This document shows, piece by piece, positions 1 to 8,632 of a stretch of DNA of 64,000 nt. Location of the stretch: positions 1 through 64,000 of the forward strand of contig NZ_FNGV01000002.1 of NCBI RefSeq assembly GCF_900103215.1. The letters run 5' to 3'. Position numbers and translations under genes: made by a program. Every line of letters starts with the position of its first letter. Position 1 is the first letter of the stretch. The notes below the pieces were generated by a model. It did not search any database, was not told where the DNA came from, and worked only from the letters and a program-made list of their open reading frames with translations. The stretch comes from Kriegella aquimaris (GTDB lineage Bacteria > Bacteroidota > Bacteroidia > Flavobacteriales > Flavobacteriaceae).

Positions 1-1
1 A

Positions 2-778
2 CATTTGGCCGGAAACGATTCCAAACAGGTGACCGAAGAATTCAAGATTATCCAGGAACAGAACACGCGCTGCCAAAAGAACACCCTGAGCTTTGTCCTT
101 AGCCCTACCCAAGAAGATGGAAGGAACCTGACCAAGGTGCAGTTAAGGGAAATGACCCAAAGGTTTATCAAGGAAATGCAATTGGGGGAACGGCAGGCCA
201 TCGCTTTTGTCCACAGGGACAAGGCACATACCCACGTCCATTTATACGTCAACCGCATCGATTTTGATGGCAAGGCCTACAATGACAGTTTTATAGGGAA
301 ACGCAGCCAATGGGCCGCCGAAAAGGTGGCCAAGGACATGGGGCTGACCACCGTCAAAGAGGTACAACTGGAAAAGGAACTGGATTCCATACACATACGC
401 CATGAAATAAAGGATATACACCATAGGGTAATGGAAAACGAAAGGCCACAAACGCTCGATGGTTATATCAAGGCAATGAAAGAAAGGAACGTAGAAGTTA
501 TCCCCAGTATCAACAGGGCGAACAAATTACAGGGATTCCGGTTTAAATACCAAGGGCATAACTTCAAGGCAAGCGAAGTGCACCGTTCCCTGTCCGGGGG
601 AAGAATAATGGGGCAACTTTCAAGAAACAGGGGCATGGGAAAAACAGTGGGGGTAGGAAAATCGGTCCAGGTACTGGGAAAAACCTTGGAAATGAGTGCC
701 AACCTGGCTTCGAGCATGGCCAAAAATATGCTGAAAAAAACAATCAAAAGGGCCATCGATAGAGGAATCGGATACTAA
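2..778 (+). CDS. Relaxase/mobilisation nuclease, 5'-truncated by window edge
   Basis: C-terminal part of a MOB-type relaxase that nicks oriT and pilots single-stranded DNA during conjugative mobilisation. The metal-binding motif HTHVHLYVNRI (HxHxxxN type) is clear near visible residue 75, and the open N-terminal stretch HLAGND resembles the region before that motif in Bacteroidota relaxases. The reading frame is open to the window edge; a TTG at position 5 is not taken as the start because homologues carry the catalytic tyrosine further upstream. The C-terminus is basic and rich in G, R and K. The next gene begins 11 bp downstream, so both probably form one mobilisation operon. Base composition is visibly more GC-rich than the defence genes to the right, which suggests a separate origin. 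Sure of the family, not of the subfamily. Confidence 0.86.
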   Translation, partial: HLAGNDSKQVTEEFKIIQEQNTRCQKNTLSFVLSPTQEDGRNLTKVQLREMTQRFIKEMQLGERQAIAFVHRDKAHTHVHLYVNRIDFDGKAYNDSFIGKRSQWAAEKVAKDMGLTTVKEVQLEKELDSIHIRHEIKDIHHRVMENERPQTLDGYIKAMKERNVEVIPSINRANKLQGFRFKYQGHNFKASEVHRSLSGGRIMGQLSRNRGMGKTVGVGKSVQVLGKTLEMSANLASSMAKNMLKKTIKRAIDRGIGY

Positions 779-789
779 AACAAAAAGCT

Positions 790-1263
790 ATGGGATATAA
801 AAAACTGGACGAAGTTATGGAATTGCTCACCGACGAGCTGGACGGGTTCAATAAGTCCATTAGCAGGTTGGAGCGGTTGACTCAAAATGTAGATAATATC
901 AGCATAAAACCGGATACTTCGGATATCGAGTATTTGCTCAAGGAGCACCTGAACTCGGAGAAGGTCAAAACTTTAAGGCTTCAAGAATCTATTGACGATA
1001 TTATGGAACAGATTTCCAAAGCAAGGTTGATTCCAAAACTAAATCTTGGGCTTCTATTTTTGATTTGGCTTATCTCCTTGGTCATTATTGGTTATCTGGC
1101 ATTTAAGGTATCCCGAATAGACGATATACAAAAAAGGGCCTTTGCCGATGGAGGGCAGCAGGTGATCCATGAGTTAAGAGACTATTTTGACCAATATCCC
1201 GAGCACTATAAAGACTATCAGCAATGGATAAAGCAAAAAGACAGTATTTCAAACCAAAAGTAG
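790..1263 (+). CDS. Mobilisation accessory protein, coiled coil plus one membrane segment
   Basis: 157-residue protein with no family I can name. Residues 1-75 are polar and helical with coiled-coil character. Residues about 83-105 form one strongly hydrophobic membrane helix (core FLIWLISLVIIGYLAF), followed by a short charged tail. It sits 11 bp after the relaxase, the position where relaxase partners or small conjugation membrane proteins are found, so a role in relaxosome anchoring is inferred only from context. A decayed copy of its last 38 codons occurs again at 9181-9294, which shows that the gene belongs to a repeated mobile module. A fold-back repeat begins 2 bp after the stop codon. 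Confidence 0.62.
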   Translation: MGYKKLDEVMELLTDELDGFNKSISRLERLTQNVDNISIKPDTSDIEYLLKEHLNSEKVKTLRLQESIDDIMEQISKARLIPKLNLGLLFLIWLISLVIIGYLAFKVSRIDDIQKRAFADGGQQVIHELRDYFDQYPEHYKDYQQWIKQKDSISNQK

Positions 1264-1264
1264 G

Positions 1265-1360
1265 GTGCGCCCTATGGAATTTCTTCTTCTCGCTTATCTA
1301 CCGGAACGCGGAAGAAATTCCACAGGATCCACGCGCAAAATTTTGGGGTAAGATTTGGGA
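1265..1360. repeat. Fold-back repeat, copy 1 (downstream of the mobilisation genes)
   Basis: First of three dispersed copies. The copy starts GTGCGCCCTATGGAATTT and ends GATTTGGGA. Arms at 1276-1286 and 1311-1321 (GGAATTTCTTC / GAAGAAATTCC) pair perfectly over 11 bp. Outer segments (GTGCGC with ACGCGC, CCTAT with ACAGG) extend the stem with a small bulge. The loop contains CGCTTATCT and CCGGAA, shared with copy 3. The arms differ in sequence from copy 3 but still pair, i.e. compensatory change. Possible roles: oriT-type hairpin, structured RNA or recombination site. Confidence 0.75.
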
Positions 1361-1922
1361 TAATGAGGATATACAAATCAATTTGATTTAACAGAAAGCT
1401 GGTTAAACAAATAATTATACCACACGAATCTTTCAAGTATTTACACTTTTTGGGAAGATATATATGTCCCAAAGAACACTACGGAAACTCCTAAATACAT
1501 TTATCGAAAAAGGTCAACCTTTATAAAAGAGAAGACTTGTAATCCGAATAAAGATTCGATTTACCGAATTACGCCATTATTTTGTACACTAGTTCTACCA
1601 TCCTCATCGGTGATATAGTCAAAATCTCCCATCCCCTTGCTTTCCATTTCTTATTACTTTGGGAATTCATTTCGAAGGGACAACTATAATTTGTTTAAAT
1701 CTCGTTAGGCAGACCCGGCCTGGGTTCTTGGGTTTACAATAGCTCCTTCTCCAATACCAAATCAAAATTTATGGTGCCAAGATAACCGTCACGGTATTCT
1801 CTCTTAGAAAAGCGTGTTGATTGCCTTTAGGTTGGGCGAGACAATGTTTTCAAAAAAAGAAAAGAATTCAAGGGTTACCTTTTCAATTTCTCGGTATAAA
1901 TAAGAAAATGAATTAAACACAA
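1361..1922. other. Intergenic stretch without an intact gene
   Basis: No convincing complete gene. On the minus strand there is an open stretch at about 1734-1826 (30 codons, including RFSKREYRDGYLG, ending in TAA) that looks like the tail of a lost protein. A second short minus-strand stretch lies near 1562-1649. Neither has a plausible start or a recognisable family. This looks like decayed DNA between the mobilisation module and the next cargo module. It should also hold the promoter of the HNH gene at 1923, which I cannot place. Confidence 0.4.
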
Positions 1923-2186
1923 ATGAAAACAGACTATCAAACCTTGTTGAATCATCCCCGGTGGAAAACCAAAAGAAGGAAAATCCTAACCAGGGATCAA
2001 TTTAAATGTGCTTGGTGCGACAATGATCAAAACCTGAAGGTACACCATCGACAATACCATTTTATCATTAGCCAAAATAGGCATCAGGAACCTTGGAACT
2101 ATCCAGATAAGTACTTAATCACCTTATGCGATAGCTGTCATAAAGAAGGACATAAAACATATCAAATCCCAACTTATAAAATCTAA
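1923..2186 (+). CDS. Small HNH endonuclease-like protein
   Basis: 87 residues, almost entirely an HNH domain. A CxxC zinc pair (CAWC, about residues 32-35) is followed by the core LKVHHRQY and then a second pair CDSCH near residues 72-76 with a closing KEGH. The order CxxC - HH - CxxCH is that of the zinc-stabilised HNH fold, which cuts DNA using a single metal ion. It starts the row of plus-strand genes 1923-3772, with 13 bp to the next gene, so the three are likely co-transcribed. It may be the DNA-cutting part of that module or merely a homing-type passenger. Family is fairly sure; role is not known. Confidence 0.72.
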   Translation: MKTDYQTLLNHPRWKTKRRKILTRDQFKCAWCDNDQNLKVHHRQYHFIISQNRHQEPWNYPDKYLITLCDSCHKEGHKTYQIPTYKI

Positions 2187-2199
2187 TCAATAAAGCCAA

Positions 2200-2769
2200 A
2201 TGAAACTATTCTCAAGATTTTTCGAAAAAGGAAACAAAAACGATCTATCAGTTCAATCACAAAACATCAGCGATGGAACATCACCGACCATTATTCCATC
2301 TCGGGAATTATTTATAGATACTGATCCGCCTGCTCAATTAATTGAAACTTTTAACACCAAAGAAGGTAAAATACAGAGTTTTCTCAAAGAAGACTATATG
2401 TCTCGAGGCCAATATGATGGTTATACCAAACATTCAAACCAGGCCCTGATGATCTACAAGCGCAAAATCAAATCAGAGTTCCTGTTTATTGTAGATCAAT
2501 TAATTCAGGAAAAACAGCAGCGAAAGCTTAAATCGATAAACACCCTTGTGGAGGTATCGGGAATTTCAGATAGCATAAAAAGTCAACTAGAAAATGTCGT
2601 TAAAGCATTAGATTCAGCCATTGCAAACCTAGAAAAACAAAAGGCTTTATCCGTTGAAGAGGAGGGGTGGGTCATGCCGGCTTTACACACGTATCATCTT
2701 GGATTTATGCAAGGGCTGGAAGATTATTTGGCAGAAAAAGAACTCTTTAACACACACTTAGGAATTTAA
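2200..2769 (+). CDS. Conserved-looking protein of unknown family (189 aa)
   Basis: Not recognised. The first ~60 residues are polar, low in structure and rich in S, T, N and P. Residues ~60-189 are predicted helical, with a coiled-coil-like stretch around KIKSEFLFIVDQL and ISDSIKSQLENVV. No signal peptide or membrane segment. It lies 13 bp after the HNH gene and 13 bp before the DUF4407-like membrane gene. This close spacing on both sides argues for one transcript and a common function. It could be a cytoplasmic partner of the membrane protein. Confidence 0.55.
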   Translation: MKLFSRFFEKGNKNDLSVQSQNISDGTSPTIIPSRELFIDTDPPAQLIETFNTKEGKIQSFLKEDYMSRGQYDGYTKHSNQALMIYKRKIKSEFLFIVDQLIQEKQQRKLKSINTLVEVSGISDSIKSQLENVVKALDSAIANLEKQKALSVEEEGWVMPALHTYHLGFMQGLEDYLAEKELFNTHLGI

Positions 2770-2782
2770 TTAATAGTTAATT

Positions 2783-3772
2783 ATGTTGACATTTTATAGC
2801 AAAATAATCGGGGAAGACCCTAGATATACAAGAACATTTCAACCAAGCGGAAAAAGAAGTGTCGTTCTCAAAGGCACTGCTTTGATTATTCCCGTAATCC
2901 TCTGGTCGTTGATGAGTTTCTTACTGGTTAGAAATGTACTTGGAGAAACTTATCTTATAGCGACTGTAACAGGACTAATGACAGGAACCATTGTTTTTCT
3001 TATAGAAAGAACCATTCTAATGTCCAATGGTAATTTCTTTATTGTCTTGTTTAGAATTTTACTAGGGTTTCTGATTGCATCCTTAGGAGCCGTTGGAATG
3101 GATCAAGTGATTTTTAAAAATGACATAGACAATAAAATAGAGCAATACAAATTATCATCAATAGAGATGGCTGTTGACGATATGGATAATCGATTCTTTG
3201 ACAAGGTAAATGAACTGCAGGCCATTGTCAACAAGAAAAAGTCAAATTGGCTCACCGCTTTAGAAAGAACTGGATGTGAGGCCGATGGAACTTGTGGAAG
3301 CCTCATTAGAGGAAGAAGTAGCATTACTGATCTCAAGGAGAAGATTGCCAACCAACTAGGAGAGGATTATAAGAAGGAATATGCTAGATTAAATGCCTTA
3401 GAAGCCGAATACAATTTGGCTGTACAATCTGCAAAATCCCAAGTAGCAGAAGACTTTAATGGAAATTCTTTGTTGTTGCGCATTCAGGCTCTTCATGAGC
3501 TAATCGCATCCAATAGCTATATGAAGGTGGTTTATCTAATAATAACAGGCCTCTTGTTCTTGACTGAATTCATTGTCATCATTGTAAAAGTAAGTAGCAG
3601 AAAATCTATTGACGAGCAGATTGAAATAGCCAAGGATAAGATTCAAGAGGAAAATATACGGAAAGTACTTGAAAATAAATCCAGATTTATACAGCCAGAA
3701 AAATACCTAAGTTCTACAAGGGCAGTGAGCCGTTTAGTAAAAGAAAATGAAGATGCCTCTTTTGTAATTTAG
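2783..3772 (+). CDS. DUF4407-like membrane protein with central coiled coil
   Basis: 329 residues. Three hydrophobic helices near 30-49, 54-75 and 86-106 are followed by a long charged coiled-coil region (~115-240) containing two cysteines (C~160 and C~167). A fourth membrane helix lies near 247-270, before a short charged tail. The arrangement (three helices, long soluble coiled coil, one helix) and stretches such as GTIVFLIER match the DUF4407 family of uncharacterised bacterial membrane proteins. No catalytic residues are visible. Position suggests it is the membrane component of the 1923-3772 operon. The following sigma-factor gene begins 115 bp later, so it may or may not share a promoter. 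Family call is from memory of the pattern. Confidence 0.66.
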   Translation: MLTFYSKIIGEDPRYTRTFQPSGKRSVVLKGTALIIPVILWSLMSFLLVRNVLGETYLIATVTGLMTGTIVFLIERTILMSNGNFFIVLFRILLGFLIASLGAVGMDQVIFKNDIDNKIEQYKLSSIEMAVDDMDNRFFDKVNELQAIVNKKKSNWLTALERTGCEADGTCGSLIRGRSSITDLKEKIANQLGEDYKKEYARLNALEAEYNLAVQSAKSQVAEDFNGNSLLLRIQALHELIASNSYMKVVYLIITGLLFLTEFIVIIVKVSSRKSIDEQIEIAKDKIQEENIRKVLENKSRFIQPEKYLSSTRAVSRLVKENEDASFVI

Positions 3773-3887
3773 TCTTTCTTGTATGATTCGCTTAAATTTT
3801 GGAATTGCCAAAAGAGGTTCAGAGTGCACTGGAATACAGAAATTTTTATAACTTGACTCCGAAAGGATTTCAAGTCTCTGTTTTTAT

Positions 3888-4457
3888 ATGCCTCACATCG
3901 ATCAAGAAAAAGTTATTCTCATCCGAAATGATCGAAGCTGTTTCGAGGGTGTCTATAAGACTTGCAAGCCCCTTGCTATGGGGTTTATGAGAAAACAAAT
4001 AAATCTAGGCACTCCTCAGGTCTCTTTAGATGATATCTATCAGGATGCCCTAATTGTACTCTATGAAAAAATTCTAGACAATTCATTTACCTTAAGCTGC
4101 TCTATTCAAACCTATGTCAATTCAGTTTGTCGTAACATGCTCTTAAAAAAACTAAGAGACAATCCCAAGCATACAGAGATAAAGGGTGACTTTGACCCCA
4201 ACATCTCTGATGATTTAGGTGAAGAAAATATAAAGGATAGGAAATTTGAAGCCCTCAAATGGGCGTTTGAAGAGCTTTCTAGAGGAGGAGGGAAATGTGC
4301 TGAAATGTTGAAGCTCTTTTGGTACAAAAAAAATTCTATCAAACAATTGACAGATTTCTTTAGCTATGAGAATGATGAAACCACCAAAGTGCAAAAAAGC
4401 AAATGTCAAAAGCGATTAAAGAAAATAGCAACTAATTATATACTTCAAGTAACTTGA
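3888..4457 (+). CDS. ECF-type RNA polymerase sigma factor
   Basis: 189 residues with the sigma-70 region 2 pattern: DDIYQDALIVLYEKI resembles the core-binding helix DxxQEvFlrlw, followed by TYVNSVCRNMLLKKLR, the region 2.3/2.4 helix used for promoter melting and -10 recognition. Region 4 is diverged: about 130-185, with AEMLKLFWYKKNSIKQLTDFF and KSKCQKRLKKI at the place of the usual helix-turn-helix. The ATG at 3888 gives the usual ECF length. The stop codon overlaps the TTG start of the next gene by 4 bp (TTGA), which indicates translational coupling. It probably directs RNA polymerase to a small local regulon and is held by the downstream membrane protein, as sigma/anti-sigma pairs are. Confidence 0.8.
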   Translation: MPHIDQEKVILIRNDRSCFEGVYKTCKPLAMGFMRKQINLGTPQVSLDDIYQDALIVLYEKILDNSFTLSCSIQTYVNSVCRNMLLKKLRDNPKHTEIKGDFDPNISDDLGEENIKDRKFEALKWAFEELSRGGGKCAEMLKLFWYKKNSIKQLTDFFSYENDETTKVQKSKCQKRLKKIATNYILQVT

Positions 4458-5581
4458 TAGACCCAGCGCTCAATATCGTTCAAGAATTAATCTATGACGC
4501 TGGTCGTAGGGAACCACAATTTGATGTCTCTAGTGACGTGGTTAATTGGGATGCTATTAAAGATGCTTTCCTCAACTACGATCAGGATCGAGATTACCTT
4601 AATAAAATCATAGAGCGGAATTTTGAACATCCTGAGCAGATAATTGATCAATTGCCAAATCTATATGTAGAATTTATAAGACGTCTGGCTCTAGACTATT
4701 CAAAAGGCAAAAAACATCCTTCTATCCAATATTTCCTTGAAAAAAACAACAAATATTTCCTATCTGAGTTAGAAATACATTCTTTTCGAGAAGACCTTGG
4801 GCTTAGACGGAAAGAAGAAATACCGCGTTTGGGTGATGAAAAAAAACTGGAGGAAGGACATTTGATGTTCGAGTTTGAGGACAATTTGATTCAGGATGTT
4901 ATTACAGAAGCATCAAGGGAGGAACTTAGAAATCAATTCAAAAATTGGGATACCGAACTCCCATTAGCAGCGGTTTCAGAACCACCCTCTAAAAGCAAAA
5001 CAATAATCACTCCTTGGCTAAAATACACTATAAGTGTTGCAGCTTTAATTATTTTTGGGTTCTTCCTATGGCAGCCTGGGAAAAAGTCGAATGAAGAGTT
5101 GTTTAATGAGTTTTCAGGGCAGGGATTCTTAAAAGAATCAAGTCTACAGCAAGACAATGAACAGGAATACAGCGTGGATCCTTCTACAAGAGGAATAGAA
5201 GAAGGCCCACTTAATTATTCGATTATTGACGAAGAAGAAATCGTAAATGGATTGCGTCTACTTGAAGAAGGGAATTTTGATAAAGCAAAACTGATTTTTG
5301 AAAAACAGGGTTCTAAATACAACGAGGCAGAACTGCAATTTTATATGGCTGTAGCAAGCTTAAATTCAAATGAAGTCGAAAGGGCCGTTTCTACATTAGA
5401 AAACCTTGCGAAGGATAAAGAATCAACAATCAAGGGGGCCGTGAAGTATAATTTGGCTTTAGCCAATTTGAAAATGGGGGAACGTAAAAAGGCAAGAGAG
5501 ATTTTTAACTCGATAATTAGCGAAGGTTTGGAATATAGTGAGGAAGCAAAAATAATTCTTCAACAGATGAGGTGGCCTTAA
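4454..5581 (+). CDS. One-pass membrane TPR protein, candidate anti-sigma factor or signal adaptor
   Basis: 375 residues starting from TTG, coupled to the sigma gene by a 4-bp overlap. Residues 1-185 form a polar, helical cytoplasmic-type region with no signal peptide. One membrane helix follows at about 189-206 (YTISVAALIIFGFFLW). Residues 265-375 contain tetratricopeptide-like helix pairs (for example LRLLEEGNFDKAK and YNLALANLKMGERKKA). This layout (cytoplasmic N-domain, single helix, periplasmic TPR) is that of a transmembrane anti-sigma factor, although no zinc-binding anti-sigma motif is visible. A CHAT-TPR protease gene begins 26 bp downstream. I infer that this protein links the protease to the sigma factor, perhaps as its cleavage substrate. 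Confidence 0.62.
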   Translation: MIDPALNIVQELIYDAGRREPQFDVSSDVVNWDAIKDAFLNYDQDRDYLNKIIERNFEHPEQIIDQLPNLYVEFIRRLALDYSKGKKHPSIQYFLEKNNKYFLSELEIHSFREDLGLRRKEEIPRLGDEKKLEEGHLMFEFEDNLIQDVITEASREELRNQFKNWDTELPLAAVSEPPSKSKTIITPWLKYTISVAALIIFGFFLWQPGKKSNEELFNEFSGQGFLKESSLQQDNEQEYSVDPSTRGIEEGPLNYSIIDEEEIVNGLRLLEEGNFDKAKLIFEKQGSKYNEAELQFYMAVASLNSNEVERAVSTLENLAKDKESTIKGAVKYNLALANLKMGERKKAREIFNSIISEGLEYSEEAKIILQQMRWP

Positions 5582-5607
5582 CCTCTCAATAAATTAACCC
5601 CTACATC

Positions 5608-8600
5608 ATGAAAGAAATATTGAACCGGATAACTTTCTGGTTGGTTTTGGCGCTATTGATATACTTTGCAATAAATCTTGTTCACCTTTCCTGGTACATT
5701 GCGAACCCGGAAGGATTTTTTGGAATCGGATACTTCTTTGATATCTTAAGTACGCTAATTACGGTGGTGATTGTTTTGGTAATTCTTATAGTCGCTACTG
5801 TGATGGTTTTTTACTTCATTGTTGGGTTTTTCACCAAAAAGGTAAACAAGAAAAGTGCCTTGTCATTTATTGGATTGTTGATTTTTATATCATTCATGTC
5901 CTTGTTTAATCATTTTTGGTCAAATGGCATTAGTTTTTTTCTAAATTCCGATCTGTCCAAGAAGTATGGATACATAAATCAAACTAGGAAATATTTGGAA
6001 GAAGGCAAGTCTCAGAAAGCAGTGAGGTATGCAAAAAAATCATATGAAAGGGAATCAAATGTAGACCCATCCAGATTCTTTCTTCTTACTAGTACTTATC
6101 GTTTATGGTCATATGACAAAAAACAACGCTTGCTTTCACTATATGGCGCAACGATCAATTATGGCGATATCCTATACAATACACTGGATTCGCCCGAGAA
6201 TGCCATTGAAAAGTTTAAAGAAGCTCTTGATATTGTTGAAAACAATCTAATTAAAGACCAAAGCACAGATCTAAAGATTTATCCACTATCGTCTATCGCC
6301 CATATTTACGAGATTCAAGGGGAATATTCAAAGGCCGATGACTACTATAGTTCCCTTGAAAAGCTTCAAGCTGATATAGATTCTCAGGAAATACAAGATG
6401 TCCTTTTTTCTCGATTTTTTCTTAAGGCCAATAGAGCGATAACAGTGGGAGACCATGAAAAAGCTTTCGATATTTATCGAGAATCCCTTGATAAATTTAG
6501 AGAACAAAGTCCTGACAAGCTTGATTCACCATTCTATTTCCAGTTGCTCAACCTAGCAATTATTGACGCCCTATATCACGAAAATTTTACAAGAGCAGCT
6601 GATGTTTTAGTAGAGGCACAAACTGTCTTAGATAAAATCGAAAATGACTTATTTAAAAGCCAATTTTTAGGTATAAAGGGCAAATACCTCCTTCTTGCGA
6701 GTCATTATGGGCAGGGTGATGAAAGATTAATATCATCTAGTTTTTTGGACCTTTTCTCCTCCCATAAGGATACGACAATTGAAATCAAGATGCTTCGGGA
6801 GGCTGAGCTTTGCTTTACAGAAAAACTCGACATATCAAGAGAAAATGCGGGGAAGAAGAGTCCAGAGTACATTCAAGACCTTTTTGCTCTTGCCGATTAC
6901 TATGTGAACATTGGAGATTTTGAAACAGCGAATCCGTATGTGGAAGAGGCACTAAGTCTCATGGAGGTAACTGGCTTTAAAATCAGAAGAGTCTATGAGA
7001 AGCTCCTCTTTTATAAGCTGCTAATTAAAAGTGAACTTGAAGGTTTTGACTATCAATTTGCTCAGAAAATAAGCCAATCTATATTTGAGAGTATTAACAC
7101 AAGTTTTGTGGCCTTCACAGAAGAAGAAAAAGAATACTATGCGATCTATATGAACAAGTATCTGGGAGCATTAAATTCGGCATATCTCGAGCAGAATTCT
7201 GATAAGGCCTATGTAGCTGTTTATGATAATGTGCTAGGAATCAAAAATTTTGCCTTAGATGCAAGGAAAAATCTGAGAGCGTATTTAAAAATTGCGAATG
7301 AAAAAATAAAAAATCAATATGCTGATATAATGGATAGAAAATCTATATCAAATCTTTCCAACGAAGAAAAATCAGATAATCACAAAAGAGAATTAGAGCT
7401 CTTAAAAATCATAAAAGAAGATTCCGATTACATTCCATTCAAAACGAAAAAAACCCATTGGCAACAGGTGGCAAATTCTCTTGACTCTTCTCAAGCAGCT
7501 GTTGAATTTATTAATGTAGAAAAATTGGGCACTAAAGAGGTAATTTATTATGCGCTTGTTCTAGAAAAAAATATGCCCGCCCCAAAGGCAATACGTCTTT
7601 TTGAAGAAGAAAAGCTGAAATCAATCCTTAATGTCAAAGGCAATAGTAAAGAACGCATCAATCAGCTATACGTGCAAAAAGCAGATTCCCTTTATAGCCT
7701 TATCATTGCTCCTGTTGAGTCCGCTATCAATTCCAAAAAAGAGTTGTTGATATCTCTTAGTGGATTATTACACAACCTATCATTTCCTGCAATTTTTAAA
7801 GGCAGTCCCTTATCCTATAAAATATTTGGTAGTACACGAGATATCTTAAAAAACGCTGCGGATTCAAATGGGACGATTAATGCAGCATTGTTTGGTGGCA
7901 TAGACTATGGCCTGAAAAAGGATAAAGAAACCCCAAAAAAAATGGAAGGCCGTTCCCCGTATAGCATAAATACCTTTTCCAATTTGGAATATACTGAAGA
8001 TGAGGTGCTGAAAATTGATAGTGTTATTTCCGGCAGAGGTGTGGCGGCTCACACAAAGATATTCACTAAAGAAGCTGCAACTGAAAAAACCTTTAAAAAC
8101 CTTGACGGGAGAAGTTATGACATCATACATCTTGCAACACATGGTTATTATTTAAAAAATTATTTTGCTCAAGATATTTTTGGTGTAAATGAAGGACTTA
8201 GCTCAAACAGTAATCCTCTTGCCAGAATTGGCTTGGCTCTAGCTGGAGTAAACAGCAAAAAGGGTGGTAATTATGGCAATGATGGGCTTTTAACGGGTAT
8301 GGAAATTTCACAAATGGATCTCTCCAATACTAATTTAGTGGTGCTCTCAGCATGCGAAAGTGGGTTAGGGGATATCATGAGCAGTGAGGGGGTGTTTGGG
8401 CTTCAGCGATCATTTAAAATTGCTGGGGTCGAATCAATAATTGTTAGCCTATGGCAAGTTCCCGATAAACAAACCTCTGAACTTATGATTAGTTTTTACG
8501 ATTATTATGTCAATGGGACTCCAAAAAATGAGGCTCTTAAATTGGCACAGAGAGAAATAAGTATAAAATACCCTGACCCCTATTATTGGGCTGGCTTTGA

Positions 8601-8613
8601 GTTGATAAACTAA
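5608..8613 (+). CDS. Membrane-anchored TPR-CHAT caspase-like protease
   Basis: 1001 residues. Three membrane helices lie near 10-28, 48-73 and 85-103. A long tetratricopeptide solenoid (~125-560) follows, then a linker helix and a C-terminal CHAT domain (~690-1001). CHAT is a clan CD cysteine peptidase domain related to caspases and separases. The catalytic pair is intact: His845 in IIHLATHG and Cys916 in VVLSACESG, with the family features GVFGLQRSF and SLWQVPD after it. TPR-CHAT proteins are proteases switched on by a partner; Craspase of type III-E CRISPR is the best-known example. The gene is downstream of, and probably co-transcribed with, the sigma factor and membrane TPR genes (26-bp gap). 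Family certain, target unknown. Confidence 0.88.
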   Translation: MKEILNRITFWLVLALLIYFAINLVHLSWYIANPEGFFGIGYFFDILSTLITVVIVLVILIVATVMVFYFIVGFFTKKVNKKSALSFIGLLIFISFMSLFNHFWSNGISFFLNSDLSKKYGYINQTRKYLEEGKSQKAVRYAKKSYERESNVDPSRFFLLTSTYRLWSYDKKQRLLSLYGATINYGDILYNTLDSPENAIEKFKEALDIVENNLIKDQSTDLKIYPLSSIAHIYEIQGEYSKADDYYSSLEKLQADIDSQEIQDVLFSRFFLKANRAITVGDHEKAFDIYRESLDKFREQSPDKLDSPFYFQLLNLAIIDALYHENFTRAADVLVEAQTVLDKIENDLFKSQFLGIKGKYLLLASHYGQGDERLISSSFLDLFSSHKDTTIEIKMLREAELCFTEKLDISRENAGKKSPEYIQDLFALADYYVNIGDFETANPYVEEALSLMEVTGFKIRRVYEKLLFYKLLIKSELEGFDYQFAQKISQSIFESINTSFVAFTEEEKEYYAIYMNKYLGALNSAYLEQNSDKAYVAVYDNVLGIKNFALDARKNLRAYLKIANEKIKNQYADIMDRKSISNLSNEEKSDNHKRELELLKIIKEDSDYIPFKTKKTHWQQVANSLDSSQAAVEFINVEKLGTKEVIYYALVLEKNMPAPKAIRLFEEEKLKSILNVKGNSKERINQLYVQKADSLYSLIIAPVESAINSKKELLISLSGLLHNLSFPAIFKGSPLSYKIFGSTRDILKNAADSNGTINAALFGGIDYGLKKDKETPKKMEGRSPYSINTFSNLEYTEDEVLKIDSVISGRGVAAHTKIFTKEAATEKTFKNLDGRSYDIIHLATHGYYLKNYFAQDIFGVNEGLSSNSNPLARIGLALAGVNSKKGGNYGNDGLLTGMEISQMDLSNTNLVVLSACESGLGDIMSSEGVFGLQRSFKIAGVESIIVSLWQVPDKQTSELMISFYDYYVNGTPKNEALKLAQREISIKYPDPYYWAGFELIN

Positions 8614-8632
8614 TTCGCTCTTTCGTCATGAA

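Noticed and set aside
1272-1472. 66-codon minus-strand open frame over fold-back repeat copy 1
   Set aside because: It runs across the repeat and AT-rich intergenic DNA, has no family pattern, and is not open in the other repeat copies.
3799-3990. 63-codon plus-strand frame upstream of the sigma factor
   Set aside because: Overlaps the sigma gene start in another frame and shows no protein-like conservation or start signal.
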